Positions 19,861 through 29,728 of a stretch of 64,000 nt of DNA are shown in pieces. Source of the DNA: Nakazawaea peltata (Eukaryota > Ascomycota > Pichiomycetes > Alaninales > Pachysolenaceae). Below the pieces are notes generated by a model. The model searched no databases. It was not told the origin of the DNA and saw nothing but the letters and a program-made list of their open reading frames with translations. Position 1 is the stretch's first letter; every line of letters starts with the position of its first letter. The stretch covers positions 312,468 to 376,467 of the forward strand of contig BCGQ01000003.1 in the NCBI GenBank assembly GCA_001599355.1, in the 5' to 3' direction. Made by a program: the position numbers and the translations under genes.

Positions 19861-22113
19861 TTAATGTCTCAGAACAACTCCACTGGAATCAGCCTTCTCC
19901 AAAATATACTTCTTATAATCATAAATAGAACCCTCAAATCTCTTGACTGTTCCATCTTCACTGACCCAAATCTCATTACAGACTCTACTGATGACAGAAA
20001 CATCATGCGAGACCATCAATACACCTCCCTTGAAGTTCTTTAAAGCATCAGATAAGGCATCTAAACCGGCAGTATCCAAGTGATTAGAAGGTTCATCCAT
20101 AATCAAAATATGAGGATCTCTTAAACATAAGGCAGCAAATGCTACTCTGGATTTTTGACCACCAGACAATAATTGCATTCTTTGTAATCCTAAAGCACCA
20201 GAAATACCAAAAGATCCCAAATGACCTCTATATTCTTGGTCAGTCTTACCTGGGTACTCTTTCAGCAACCAAGAAACGGCATCTAAGGTCAAATCCATAG
20301 AGTCGACATGGTGTTGGGCGAAATATCCAATTCTCAATCTACCGTTACGAGAAATAGATCCATTGATAGGGTTCAATAAGCCCATTAACAACTTCAACAA
20401 GGTGGTCTTACCACAACCGTTACCACCGACCAAAGCGATACGACTATCCATTTGGACATCAAGATCTACATCTTTCAATAAAAGCTTAGTAGGATCGTAA
20501 CCAAAAGTGACATTTTGTAATTGCAAAATCGGAGGAGACAATTTCTCTGGATCAGGGAACTTGAAAGTGACAATTTTGTCCTCTTCTGGAGGTTCCAAGA
20601 CCGGAAGTTTCTCCAATTTCTTAATTCTGGACTGAGCTTCAGAAGATTTGGCGGCATTGTATCTGAATTTGTCGATAAATTCTTGCAAATGCTGTCTGTA
20701 AGCCATTTGGTTCTCGTATTCTCTCTTTTGATTCTTCAATCTCTCTTCTCTTGTGGAATAGAAACTGTCAAAGTTGGAACCTCTGTAGTAATCCAAACGT
20801 TCGGAATGCTGATGAATGATATCGGTGGCTACGTCGTTCAAGAAATCACGGTCATGCGATACTACTAATACAGTAGCTGGGTATGTCTGTAAATAGTTGG
20901 CCAAGTAAGTGATAGAAGGAACATCTAACATATTGGAAGGTTCATCCAACAATAATAAGTCAGGCTTACAGAATAAAGCTCTGGCCAACGAAAGTCTCAT
21001 TCTCCAACCACCAGAGAAAGTATTAGTAGGGTTATTTTGAGTCTCTTTAGAGAATCCTAAACCGTACAAGATACCAGCAGCTCTGGCTTCCAGCTTATCA
21101 CTCTCCATCTCACTTAATTTATTATGAACTTCTTCCAAATGATTGATCAAATCGGACAGTTCATTATCCAATTTCTTGATCTCCAACGAATCCTCGTCGA
21201 ATTCTCCTCTCAATCTATCGATTTCCAGAATTCTTTCATTGATCTTGGTCTCTTCTGAGATCAATTGCTTTCTCCAAACATCGGCATCCAATACACTTTG
21301 TAAAGCCGGAGTGTCGTCACCTCTAAGTTCTTGCTCGACATGCAAAATGGAAATATGTTTTGGAACATTCAACTCTCTATGAGCCAATGCCCTCAATAAG
21401 GTAGATTTACCAATACCATTCTGACCAACTAAACCGTATCTTCTTCCATAGGCCAAAGTCAACGAGGCATCACTCAAAATACGTTGACCATCTCCCACAT
21501 ACAAATCGAAATTGTCCACTTTGATATCCTTGGATTTACCCAGACCCGATCCGAAATCAATAGGGTTGATTTTCAAGAAGAAACTGTCGTAGTCTTCTTG
21601 GGACTGCTCGTTTAATAACTTGGAAGCCTCGTATTTAACGAACTTGTTCGCTCTCTTAGCCACTTTTTTGGCAATCTTGGCCTCGGCTTTCTGTAACTTT
21701 TTCCTATCCACACGGGTTTCCATTACTCTTCCGGTGTGCTCAATTGAACTAGCTGATTGCAATAACAGTAAGGAGGATTGGATATCTCTTTGTTGGTTAT
21801 TGATTAAATTGATGTCTAATAATCTTTTGGAGGTATCACCGGTGATGGATAATTTGGACATGTTTTCTTTGAGTTGGCTGACTAAATTGGACTGAACTTT
21901 CTCGATCAATTTGGAAATCTTTTCATCTTCACCCCCAGCATTCTTTAACAAATCACTAATAAAATTCATCTCTTTTTTGATGTCTAATTGTTGGGCTAAG
22001 ACTGAGTCTTCGGTAGCACCTGAAATGTGCTGGATATACCCAACAGCATAATCGGCGACTACAGGATCGACTGAAGGAACAGCCTGACGTACTTGTAAAC
22101 CTATATTTGACAT
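19861..22113 (-). CDS. GCN20: ABCF ATPase Gcn20, translational stress regulator
   Basis: A 750-residue soluble ABCF protein (yeast Gcn20 is 752). It partners Gcn1 on ribosomes to activate Gcn2 during amino-acid starvation. The N-terminal Gcn1-binding region (about 1-190) precedes two ABC cassettes: Walker A GQNGIGKST near 230 and GGNGCGKTT near 561, signatures FSGGWRMRLSLARAL and LSGGQKSRVAFA, and Walker B LLLLDEP and LIMDEPSNHLD. There are no membrane segments. A CTG at 20263 falls where yeast Gcn20 has Ser (WMSKSFPGKT), again not Leu. Confidence 0.96.
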   Translation of the reverse strand: MSNIGLQVRQAVPSVDPVVADYAVGYIQHISGATEDSVLAQQLDIKKEMNFISDLLKNAGGEDEKISKLIEKVQSNLVSQLKENMSKLSITGDTSKRLLDINLINNQQRDIQSSLLLLQSASSIEHTGRVMETRVDRKKLQKAEAKIAKKVAKRANKFVKYEASKLLNEQSQEDYDSFFLKINPIDFGSGLGKSKDIKVDNFDLYVGDGQRILSDASLTLAYGRRYGLVGQNGIGKSTLLRALAHRELNVPKHISILHVEQELRGDDTPALQSVLDADVWRKQLISEETKINERILEIDRLRGEFDEDSLEIKKLDNELSDLINHLEEVHNKLSEMESDKLEARAAGILYGLGFSKETQNNPTNTFSGGWRMRLSLARALFCKPDLLLLDEPSNMLDVPSITYLANYLQTYPATVLVVSHDRDFLNDVATDIIHQHSERLDYYRGSNFDSFYSTREERLKNQKREYENQMAYRQHLQEFIDKFRYNAAKSSEAQSRIKKLEKLPVLEPPEEDKIVTFKFPDPEKLSPPILQLQNVTFGYDPTKLLLKDVDLDVQMDSRIALVGGNGCGKTTLLKLLMGLLNPINGSISRNGRLRIGYFAQHHVDSMDLTLDAVSWLLKEYPGKTDQEYRGHLGSFGISGALGLQRMQLLSGGQKSRVAFAALCLRDPHILIMDEPSNHLDTAGLDALSDALKNFKGGVLMVSHDVSVISRVCNEIWVSEDGTVKRFEGSIYDYKKYILEKADSSGVVLRH

Positions 22114-22230
22114 GGTAGTTGGTTTAGCTCTGTGGCGCTAAGTCTTCTGTGTCTTGTCTTAGATGATCGTTTGGAAGGAAGGCTGAAAAATTTGCGGGTA
22201 TCGAATGATGGTGAGCGATTTATCAAATAT

Positions 22231-22270
22231 GAAGGGCAAATTTGAAGAGAGAGAAGGGCAAATTTGAAGA
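22231..22270. repeat. Two GAAGGGCAAATTTGAAGA copies upstream of GCN20
   Basis: Identical 18-bp blocks start at 22231 and 22253 (22-bp spacing), about 120-160 bp upstream of the GCN20 start. The GGGCAAAT core also appears, inverted, in the VMS1 upstream repeats, which suggests a shared factor. Confidence 0.6.
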
Positions 22271-22384
22271 AGCACTTCGGTTAAGAGAGGGAAAAACTAC
22301 GTAGAAACAAAAGAAAATCTAAGGGATTTTAAATATACAGAAATATATAGGGGGTTGGGCAGGAAAAATAGCCTGGTAGGAAAA

Positions 22385-22445
22385 GTTACCGGGCACAGAA
22401 GTAGCCGGGCACAGAAGTTACCGAGCATAGAAGTTACCGGGCACC
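22385..22445. repeat. 16-bp tandem repeat abutting the DIS3 stop codon
   Basis: Four consecutive units on the + strand: GTTACCGGGCACAGAA, GTAGCCGGGCACAGAA, GTTACCGAGCATAGAA and GTTACCGGGCACC, in exact 16-bp register. The last ends one base before the DIS3 stop, so in the mRNA these are the first bases of the 3' UTR. The same TACCGGGCAC core in 16-bp register lies just after the EHD3 stop. Confidence 0.85.
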
Positions 22446-22446
22446 A

Positions 22447-25326
22447 TCACACCAACGACATATAAGCCTTTCTCTTACCAGTAATCTCATTAAGAACACT
22501 CTTAATCTCAACCTCACATTTATCAAATACCCCAACTTTTCTAACCTTTCCACTCTCCTTATCACTAATCTCTAAACTATAATTTTCCTCATCAAATTTC
22601 AAAGAATAATCTTCATCTAACTTGATCAAACTCTCAATACCAAATTTAGGAACCAACACAACAACACCATTACTAAACACTTTAATGATATACCCCTCTT
22701 GTCTATTATCCTTGTTATTTCTCATCACCTGTCCAACGAAATAATCGATCGATGCTCTACCGGCGAATTGAGCATTTCTATGACGTTTGTTAATATTCTT
22801 AACAATGAGCTCCATCTTGGATTTATCACGATGAGAAAGCAGTAAAGTTTCGTACCCAATTGCCCCAGCCAATTGTCTGTGCGCAACAACGTCACAGTAT
22901 CTTCTGATAGGAGAGGTGAAATGTGTGTAAATATCCACGGCTAAACCGTAATGCTTGAATTCCGGATAAGAGAAGGATCCCGATGGGAAATATTCGGCTG
23001 CCATCATACATCTGGTCGACATAATTCTTAATAAAGTGTTGAAATATTGGTCGTTTGGATCCACACAACGATCTAAAGAGTCCAGTAACAGTTTGGAGTT
23101 CTCCAAGGAAATCGACATGTTTTTACGTACTCTCAACATGTCGTTCAAGACTTCGAAATTGGTCAGTGGAGGAGCAGCATGTCTTCTTAACATGGCAGTT
23201 TGAGGGAACAGTTCGAAAATCTTACGAGCCACTGAGATATTGGCCAATAACATGAACTCTTCAACAAGGGAGTTGGTTTCAAACAATTGCTTGATCTCAA
23301 CCTCATTAGGATCAGCTGTCTCACTATCGACATGAACTTTAACTTCTGGAGATGCCAAATTCAAAGCACCAGCTGAGATTCTTTTCAGTTTCAATAATTT
23401 AGATAACTTCAATAATATACGCATTCCTTGAGTCAAATCGTCTTGTTGAGATTTGTCGTCGATTCTGGCTTGAGCCAGTTCATAACTGAACAGTTCCTTC
23501 GATTGAATAATACTTTTGTTGAACTTCACATTCACAATATTAGCGTCGGAATCCAATTCCCATAAGACACTGAAGGCATATCTTTCGACATAAGGTTTCA
23601 AAGAACACAAATTGGTACCTAATAACATTGGTAACATATCGATTCTCTTGTCAACAAGATAAACAGAGGTACCTCTTCTAGAGGCCTCAACATCAATGGC
23701 AGTATCAGCCTTGACAAAGTTAGTCACATCAGCAATATGTACACCAACTTCATAGTTTCCATTAGGTAACAATTGCAGATGTAAAGCATCATCGATATCA
23801 ACACATCCTGGAGGGTCAATTGAGCAAATAAGTTTGTCACGAAGATCCCATCTACGTTTGATCTCATCCTCAGAAGGTTTCCAGTTATCTCCATCGGCTG
23901 GCAAACAGTCTAAGACATTCTTAGTGAAAGGTTTGTATTCGACGTCATGTTCTAATAATAACAGTTCAGTCTCCAGTCCGGCATCTTCTACTTCACCAAG
24001 AGATCTAACGAAATGACCTTCAGGGTATTTGGAAGTCGATGGCCACGAATCAATAGCAACTACAATACGTTTTCCAGCTAACTCCTGAGATCTTCTGGTT
24101 CTAATTCTAACAGTAGGTAAAGTTCTGTCCATCAAATTGACAAAACAAACCTTCAAAGAGTTACCTGCTGAAACACCAGAGCTTGGGGCGATAGTTCCTA
24201 CATATTGTCTCCAACTTCTTCTAACAATACCTACAACACGACCAGTTGGTTGGATTTTCTCCTCACGTTGATGCTTGGCCAGCTCAGTAGTAAGTAATCT
24301 TCTCTCCAGATCACTAATAGTGATGTTATTGTCCTCATTGTAAGTGTCATCTTCAGTGGTAATGATCTCATTGGAGGAAGTACGCCATGAACTCTTCGGT
24401 AAGATCTCAACAATACACAGATCACCACTGAAAGCTCTATTCAAATTGTTTCTGCCAACGATTAATAATGGTTTAGGCAATGAATTCAATTGGATAGTTC
24501 CTTCTAAGAAATTATATGAAGACACATTGATTATACCTTGATGCAAAGACCCGTTCTTAATACCGGCCATTAACCTGGAAGTTGGGTAATACTCAGGGTA
24601 AGAAATCTCTTTAGCGGAATGAGAGAAATCAACTTGATCAGCTCTTTGCGGAATCAAATCAAGTAACTCTTCAGCATTAGGGAATTTAGATACATACTCT
24701 TCTAAATTGAACAGTAATCCTTCTAACAGTTGGGACAAATTAGCACGATCATTGGTGATCAATACTGTCTTGATTCCATGCTTACTCAAATGCTCATTAT
24801 AATATTCAGTGACCTTTCTGATCAAACGATCATTGTAATCGTTAATGGACTCACCTTTACTACGAGGAGTATAAGTATGCTCATTGAACTCATTATGGAA
24901 CACAATAAACCTCTTCAGATCACTGTTGGTCAAACTTCTCAACCTCATATATATAGGGAGACTCTTATTCCGTACCTCTTCCAATACAGTTTGAGGCACA
25001 ATCACATCATACATGATCTTCTCACTCTCTAAGAGGTCGATACATCCAAGCACAATGTTAGTATCTACTACCACATAGTGTTTGCCGACTCCTGGTAAGG
25101 TGGATGGGTCTTCACTCAAGATGAATTTCGGAAGTTTACCATCGGCATCAGCATGAGCAATCTCTGGACACTCAGTACAAGCTTGCGAATAACATGGGAT
25201 ATCGTTTCTAAGGTAATGTTCTCTCACTATTTTGGTGGCATTACCGTATCTTGATCTCACGAAGACTTTGGATGTTACGGATAATCCTGAGGCAAGTCTT
25301 TTGCGAGGGTTTAACGTTTGGGACAT
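22447..25326 (-). CDS. DIS3: Exosome catalytic subunit Dis3/Rrp44
   Basis: A 959-residue RNase II-family 3'-5' exonuclease and PIN endonuclease of the nuclear and cytoplasmic exosome (yeast 1001). The N-terminal CR3-type cysteines ([11 protein letters not shown]) precede the PIN domain ([10 protein letters not shown]88; LITNDRANL). Cold-shock domains follow, then the RNB domain with [16 protein letters not shown] near 505 (metal-binding Asp residues present), [20 protein letters not shown], and a C-terminal S1 domain (about 870-955). Both nuclease sites look intact. Five CTG codons (23083, 23089, 23491, 23962, 23974) fall where yeast Dis3 has Ala. The promoter has PAC- and RRPE-like elements. 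Confidence 0.97.
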   Translation of the reverse strand: MSQTLNPRKRLASGLSVTSKVFVRSRYGNATKIVREHYLRNDIPCYSQACTECPEIAHADADGKLPKFILSEDPSTLPGVGKHYVVVDTNIVLGCIDLLESEKIMYDVIVPQTVLEEVRNKSLPIYMRLRSLTNSDLKRFIVFHNEFNEHTYTPRSKGESINDYNDRLIRKVTEYYNEHLSKHGIKTVLITNDRANLSQLLEGLLFNLEEYVSKFPNAEELLDLIPQRADQVDFSHSAKEISYPEYYPTSRLMAGIKNGSLHQGIINVSSYNFLEGTIQLNSLPKPLLIVGRNNLNRAFSGDLCIVEILPKSSWRTSSNEIITTEDDTYNEDNNITISDLERRLLTTELAKHQREEKIQPTGRVVGIVRRSWRQYVGTIAPSSGVSAGNSLKVCFVNLMDRTLPTVRIRTRRSQELAGKRIVVAIDSWPSTSKYPEGHFVRSLGEVEDAGLETELLLLEHDVEYKPFTKNVLDCLPADGDNWKPSEDEIKRRWDLRDKLICSIDPPGCVDIDDALHLQLLPNGNYEVGVHIADVTNFVKADTAIDVEASRRGTSVYLVDKRIDMLPMLLGTNLCSLKPYVERYAFSVLWELDSDANIVNVKFNKSIIQSKELFSYELAQARIDDKSQQDDLTQGMRILLKLSKLLKLKRISAGALNLASPEVKVHVDSETADPNEVEIKQLFETNSLVEEFMLLANISVARKIFELFPQTAMLRRHAAPPLTNFEVLNDMLRVRKNMSISLENSKLLLDSLDRCVDPNDQYFNTLLRIMSTRCMMAAEYFPSGSFSYPEFKHYGLAVDIYTHFTSPIRRYCDVVAHRQLAGAIGYETLLLSHRDKSKMELIVKNINKRHRNAQFAGRASIDYFVGQVMRNNKDNRQEGYIIKVFSNGVVVLVPKFGIESLIKLDEDYSLKFDEENYSLEISDKESGKVRKVGVFDKCEVEIKSVLNEITGKRKAYMSLV

Positions 25327-25420
25327 CGCGTAAGGGGGGATGTTTGGTTGGGTGTGGAATTGTCCGTGGAGTGGTTCTTTAACAGGTCTTCTCTTCCCTC
25401 TTTGCCTCTTCAGCGCTTAA

Positions 25421-25499
25421 TCTCATCTAAATTTGAGATTTTTCTACATTTTTACACTACTTTTAGTAAGGAAAAAATTTGCACAGTTAAAATTTTTCA
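25421..25499 (-). promoter_or_regulatory. PAC-like and RRPE-like elements of DIS3
   Basis: TCTCATCT (25421-25428; GATGAGA on the coding strand) and AAAATTTTTCA (25489-25499) lie 95-175 bp upstream of the DIS3 start. The pair matches yeast ribosome-biogenesis promoters and suits an exosome subunit. Confidence 0.5.
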
Positions 25500-25629
25500 C
25501 TATATACAAAGGGCAGAAGCGGGCAGAAAGCGGGCTGCGCGGGCACGCGCAAAAAGCGGGCACGCGCTGACTGGGGCGCTAACTACGGGCAAGTCCTGGA
25601 ACTGGGCAATGGCACTAGCAGGGGCAATA

Positions 25630-25678
25630 CGCGGAGGGCACTAAACATACCGGGCACTAAGCATACCGGGCACCGAAG
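25630..25678. repeat. 16-bp tandem repeat abutting the EHD3 stop codon
   Basis: Units CGCGGAGGGCACTAAA, CATACCGGGCACTAAG and CATACCGGGCACCGAAG run up to 2 bp from the EHD3 stop (25681). The repeat length and the TACCGGGCAC core match the DIS3 3' array. Weaker GGGCA blocks continue upstream to 25509. Confidence 0.8.
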
Positions 25679-25680
25679 AA

Positions 25681-27234
25681 CTAATCAGTCCACTCCAAAT
25701 ACTCCTCTCCAAACTTAGACCCCTTACTATTCTTCTCCAATACAATCCCAATCTTATACTCCAATCCCAACTTACCATCATACTTACGGTTAAAGTATTT
25801 CATAACCTCATCCTTAGTAACGGCATACGACCTATTGGAGTCATCGTTACCAGTGATGTAATTCTTGATTTCCTGCGCAGATGGTAAATTATAACTGTGA
25901 GGATACTCATTGAAAGTGACATCGAAGAAATTCTCAATCTCCAATTCGCTAAGAGCTTTCAAGATTGGAGATTCATGCTCAGCTTCCTTCAGTTGCTTCA
26001 ATTTTTGAGATGGGGACAACTCAAAGCTATCAACAAGGCGACTCATCTCAGGGGAAGCACTCATTAACTCCTTCTCAATCACATCTACTGGAAGATCGGA
26101 GACAGTGGCATACTTGAACTGAGGTGTTCTGTCTTCAACGTTTGGAGATTTTTTATTGATAAGTCTCTTGGTGATACATTCATTGAAGTCATTGTACTCT
26201 GGTTTGTGCATCATGTTAGCGGCCAAGATCAATTCATTCTTTAACAGTTCTTGGATATTGGTTTCTCTTCCCTTCTTTAACATCTCCATAATCAAATATA
26301 ATGAGACTGGAGACTTGGTCTTCAAAGTAGCCAAAGTCTTAGCGGCAAATTCCGAAGAATCTTCAGATAAAGCCTCAATGACTTGATGAATCGTCAATTT
26401 AGGATCGAAACAACGCTCGATAGTACTCAATTGCTCTAAAGTATAACTAAATTTGTAATCTCTAGGCATTGGTTCCAGGAACTCTTCGATAGTATTGTTG
26501 ATCTTGGAGAAAAGTTCTTGTTGATCATGTTCTCCATCTTCAAAATTATAATCGATTTGTGATAATCTCAGAGTCAATTCGTCGAATTTTCTAACAGGAA
26601 CGTAATGAGTGGCTACACCAGCAACAAACAGATCCAATCCTTGTAAAATTTCACCTGTCAACAGTAAATAGTAACCTAAATTGTAATCCAATTTGTTCAA
26701 GAAGAAGGTAGTTCCCACATCAGAGAAGAATCCAATGTTCGATTCAGGCATGGCAAACTTTGTTCCTTCACAAGCGACTCTGAAAGGTGTATGAACCGAC
26801 AAACCGGCACCCCCACCCATAGTGATCCCATTCAACAATGATACTATCGGCTTGTTATAAGTACTCAACAAGAAGTTCAAGTTATATTCTTTGTTAAAGA
26901 AATCAATCGACTTATCCAGTTGACCAGAAGTGTTCAATTTGGTACATTCAATGATATCACCACCCGAACAGAAATTTGGCTCACAACTGGACTTCAAAAT
27001 GACCAAATTCAGTTGCAGACTCTTACTGTACTCTTTCAATCTTGGAGTCATCTTGTCCACCATGGAAGTGTTCAATGCATTATACTTGGAAGGTCTATTC
27101 AAAGTGATTACTCTTGCTTGGTTTTGGACGTGGAAAAGTACGTCATCAGCGGTAGAAGTGCTCATCATGGCTTTAATGTTGGTTAATGCCGACCCAATAG
27201 CCCTTCTTCTCAAATTAACAGAGCTACTTAACAT
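25681..27234 (-). CDS. EHD3: Mitochondrial 3-hydroxyisobutyryl-CoA hydrolase
   Basis: A 517-residue crotonase-fold hydrolase (yeast Ehd3 is 500). It cleaves 3-hydroxyisobutyryl-CoA in valine catabolism; yeast Ehd3 is also found with mitochondrial ribosomes. The N-terminus is Arg/Ser-rich and lacks acidic residues, like a matrix signal. Motifs: NRPSKYNALN, NFCSGGDI (oxyanion-hole region), NGITMGGGAGLS and MPESNIGFFSDVG. CTG at 26662 falls in YL[CTG]LTG, where HIBCH proteins have LALTG. The promoter region (27235-27641) holds a CCAGAATCAG triple repeat near its far end. Confidence 0.93.
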   Translation of the reverse strand: MLSSSVNLRRRAIGSALTNIKAMMSTSTADDVLFHVQNQARVITLNRPSKYNALNTSMVDKMTPRLKEYSKSLQLNLVILKSSCEPNFCSGGDIIECTKLNTSGQLDKSIDFFNKEYNLNFLLSTYNKPIVSLLNGITMGGGAGLSVHTPFRVACEGTKFAMPESNIGFFSDVGTTFFLNKLDYNLGYYLLLTGEILQGLDLFVAGVATHYVPVRKFDELTLRLSQIDYNFEDGEHDQQELFSKINNTIEEFLEPMPRDYKFSYTLEQLSTIERCFDPKLTIHQVIEALSEDSSEFAAKTLATLKTKSPVSLYLIMEMLKKGRETNIQELLKNELILAANMMHKPEYNDFNECITKRLINKKSPNVEDRTPQFKYATVSDLPVDVIEKELMSASPEMSRLVDSFELSPSQKLKQLKEAEHESPILKALSELEIENFFDVTFNEYPHSYNLPSAQEIKNYITGNDDSNRSYAVTKDEVMKYFNRKYDGKLGLEYKIGIVLEKNSKGSKFGEEYLEWTD

Positions 27235-27641
27235 CTTCCTTCTTTAATAGAAATTTCTCGCTCGCTTCAGCTCTCTTTATATATCTCCCGCGGCTAAAAG
27301 GACTACTTGAGTAAAGAGGGGTTCTAAACTTCTTGCCTTGGTCACTGAAAACTTCCTCCAATGAAGCTCCAACTTTTTCCTTCTGATTTGCTGCCGAGAC
27401 TTGGTTAGAGAAGGGGGGAGCGGAAAATTTTTAGGGTCGTGGAAAGGAGATCAAAAGACAAATTGGGTATATTTAGTATATAGGGAGCGGGCAGGTGCCG
27501 GAGAGTAGAACTGGGGGAGAGTGAAACTGGCGAGTGGTGGTAGGACCAGCCAGAATCAGCCAGAATCAGTCAGCCAACCACTGAACTCTTCCACAGTCAA
27601 CTTTAGTCACCACCACCCCTTACTCATTCTATTTATATATT
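27235..27641. other. EHD3 promoter and desaturase 3' spacer
   Basis: A 407-bp spacer with G-rich blocks (GGGAGCGGGCAGG, CTGGGGGAGAG around 27480-27520) and three near-direct CCAGAATCAG copies at about 27549-27577. GGTGG near 27538 and CCACCACC near 27610 could pair weakly. No ORF or RNA gene was recognised. Confidence 0.5.
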
Positions 27642-28718
27642 CTAATTATTCGTAAGATCAATTTTCATAGGCTTATCTTGATGAGCTCTTTTCACTCTGC
27701 AATATAATGTAACCTTCTCATCAACAATGAAATCATATATTACTTTGACCCAACTTTGATGTATAGGTAAATCATCATAGAATTCTTTCAGCATTTCTCT
27801 TAATTTTGGTAAATTTCTCCAACTAACGAAGGGGAAATCATGATGTTCATTATGGTAACCCACATTCCAGGTCACGTGATTCAAGATCCCATAGTAAGAG
27901 TAAGTCTCTAAAGGTGGGATTGATTCATTTGGAATGTAATTCTTTGGTGGGTCAAAAATGTAATGTTCAGCGATGAAGTGACCAGAACAAGGATGTAAAG
28001 ATCCAGCCAAAAATGACGAGAATACAAAGTATAAGTAAGCATTCAAAGAGATCTTGGTGATGATCACATAGTTAAAAGCGAATTGAACAGCGACATTTAA
28101 CAAATGTACCAAAGTGAACTTGATTTGTGTGATGAACATAGGTCTTAAGGCATAAAATAAGATCTGACATGTAGCAAAGAATGATTTGCCGAGGATATTT
28201 GAAAGCACAATCAGCTCTAAACTCGTTGGAATATCGGTATCGAATTTTTCATCACCCAAAAACTTATGATGCAATTGGTGATATGGTTGGAATGAAGCAC
28301 TATATGGGATTCCGATGGGTAAATTGACAAAGATACTGAAGAGTCTGTTATGTAATGGTTTTTTGAAACCTAAATTGTGAGATAACTCATGGATCAGTAA
28401 GAAACAATTTTGATTCAGAGTCGCTCCGATGATGTAAGACAACATGAAGAACTTGATGGTGAAGAATGGGGTGTCTCTCAAGTAATAAGCAACAGCGACT
28501 TGCAATGCCACTACCATGAAACAAATATATTTGGTCAAAGGTTCATGTCCACAAAGTTTCGACACTCCAGGGTACTTGGCCATGATCAATTTTCTCCTTA
28601 TGACATGTGGCTCCTTGTGTTTAGTCCAATAGAAGTCCAAATTGGAGGACAGCAGAGGTGGTGGGATACCTTCATGTACTGTCTTGCTCAGTCTATGGTA
28701 GATCTTCTCCGAGGACAT
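27642..28718 (-). CDS. DES1: Sphingolipid delta-4 desaturase (DEGS/DES1 family)
   Basis: A 358-residue ER membrane desaturase that introduces the trans-4,5 double bond of (dihydro)ceramide. Its N-terminal lipid-desaturase block (DFYWTKHKEPHVIRRKLI) and the three di-iron histidine boxes HELSH, HQLHH and HNEHH are all present, with about four to six hydrophobic helices between them. S. cerevisiae lacks this gene; yeasts that make glucosylceramide, such as Candida albicans and Komagataella, have it. A candidate serine palmitoyltransferase small subunit lies divergently 1 kb away, at the other end of the pathway. Confidence 0.95.
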   Translation of the reverse strand: MSSEKIYHRLSKTVHEGIPPPLLSSNLDFYWTKHKEPHVIRRKLIMAKYPGVSKLCGHEPLTKYICFMVVALQVAVAYYLRDTPFFTIKFFMLSYIIGATLNQNCFLLIHELSHNLGFKKPLHNRLFSIFVNLPIGIPYSASFQPYHQLHHKFLGDEKFDTDIPTSLELIVLSNILGKSFFATCQILFYALRPMFITQIKFTLVHLLNVAVQFAFNYVIITKISLNAYLYFVFSSFLAGSLHPCSGHFIAEHYIFDPPKNYIPNESIPPLETYSYYGILNHVTWNVGYHNEHHDFPFVSWRNLPKLREMLKEFYDDLPIHQSWVKVIYDFIVDEKVTLYCRVKRAHQDKPMKIDLTNN

Positions 28719-29728
28719 TTTTGAATGTTTACGAATAGAACTAGAAGGCGGCTTCCAGTGTTTTATATCTCAGCGGGATCTCTCAATCTCGTCTAAATCG
28801 ATTAAAAAAATAAGTCGATTTTGTATTTTTTAAGCTCAAAGAGGATAAGATAGAGATCTAGTGGAAAGTTTGCAGGGGGGCAGTGGGAGAAAAAGAAAAG
28901 GGGGGAAGATTTTAGAGGAGATATTTAGAGGGGAGTTACTGAGCTGGTCAGAATAAGCTTCATTTGGATACCATAAGAGTGGTTTATTTGTTTGTAGTTG
29001 GACCTTCTCTGTACTGAGCCTCGAACCACGAGCTTCGACTCGGCCTCTGTAAAAATTTCCTATTTGGGTAATTGAATTAGGGGACCAATATGGTATCTAT
29101 ACGAGATCATACGATGGAGGGTTGGAGATAGTAGAAGAGAGGAGGAAGGGAAAGGAGGGGAGGATGTAGAGGTTGAGAGATTCTGAGTTTGTGTTATTTG
29201 GAGTATGAGGATTGAGGGTTTGTTGAATTTTATTGTGTTTAATTGCTGTAGCAAGATATTCTTGTCTTGTCTCTATCATTAGGCTTATCTATACGAGGTA
29301 GTGTACTGACAAATTATGGTAGGTTAGAGTACACTAGCAAGCCACTGACTGGAATTAGCAGTCGATGTGGAGTGATAATTAGGTTCAATATTCAGTGTTC
29401 AATATTCAGCTGCTACTATCCGGTCGATGTCTCATTTTATATGATTTACTATGAATTATCTAATTATCCGACCGTTTTCCTAACCCCCCCCCCCCCCTCC
29501 CTTCCAGAACCCCTTCCTTTTCCTTCCGATCTCACCGCCCCTTTTCTGTCTCTTTTCCTCTTCGTTTCTGTTTCCCTTCCTTTCCCTTCCCCTTCCCTTT
29601 TCTTTTCTTCACTCTTTCCTTCCCTTCACTTCCATATTTTCTCAGCAATATATCAATCTTCCAAGATCAAAATTTATTTATGTTTCCTCTCTTATTAACG
29701 CGAAGCCTCTTTGACAACACCTTGAGCC
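28719..29728. other. 1-kb spacer between desaturase and candidate TSC3
   Basis: No convincing ORF. On the desaturase side there is an inverted pair, AATCGATT and AATCGACTT-like, flanking an A-run (28796-28822), and G-rich blocks (28872-28930). From 29484 onward comes a long pyrimidine tract. Around 29025-29075 the sequence TCGAACC looks like a tRNA B box, but no cloverleaf forms. The length and composition suggest a large shared divergent promoter. Confidence 0.5.
29484..29640 (+). repeat. Pyrimidine tract starting with a 14-base C run
   Basis: C14 at 29484-29497 is followed by about 140 bases that are almost all C and T (CCTTCC, CCCTTCCCCTTCCC and similar). It ends about 90 bp before the candidate TSC3 start. 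Such tracts can exclude nucleosomes and can form triplex or i-motif/G-quadruplex structures; that role is inferred. Confidence 0.8.

Larger units (their letters stand above)
22114..22446. other. GCN20 promoter and DIS3 3' spacer
   Basis: A 333-bp spacer. It contains the paired GAAGGGCAAATTTGAAGA blocks, a TGAAAAATTTGCGGG element near 22183, and the 16-bp repeat array that abuts the DIS3 stop. No ORF or RNA gene was recognised. Confidence 0.5.
25327..25680. other. DIS3 promoter and GGGCA-rich EHD3 3' spacer
   Basis: A 354-bp spacer. The DIS3 side has an AT-rich core with PAC- and RRPE-like sites. From 25509 to 25678 the + strand carries at least eleven GGGC(A) blocks spaced roughly 10-17 bp, the last ones in 16-bp register. 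No ORF or RNA gene was recognised. Confidence 0.55.

Noticed and set aside
29015-29070. tRNA-like B box (TCGAACC on + strand) in the desaturase/TSC3 spacer
   Set aside because: The T stem does not pair properly, there is no matching A box at the right distance, and no acceptor stem forms.
29267-29698. 143-codon frame through the pyrimidine tract
   Set aside because: Its residues are dictated by the C/T run (Ser, Pro, Phe, Leu), with no ATG-led conserved segment.
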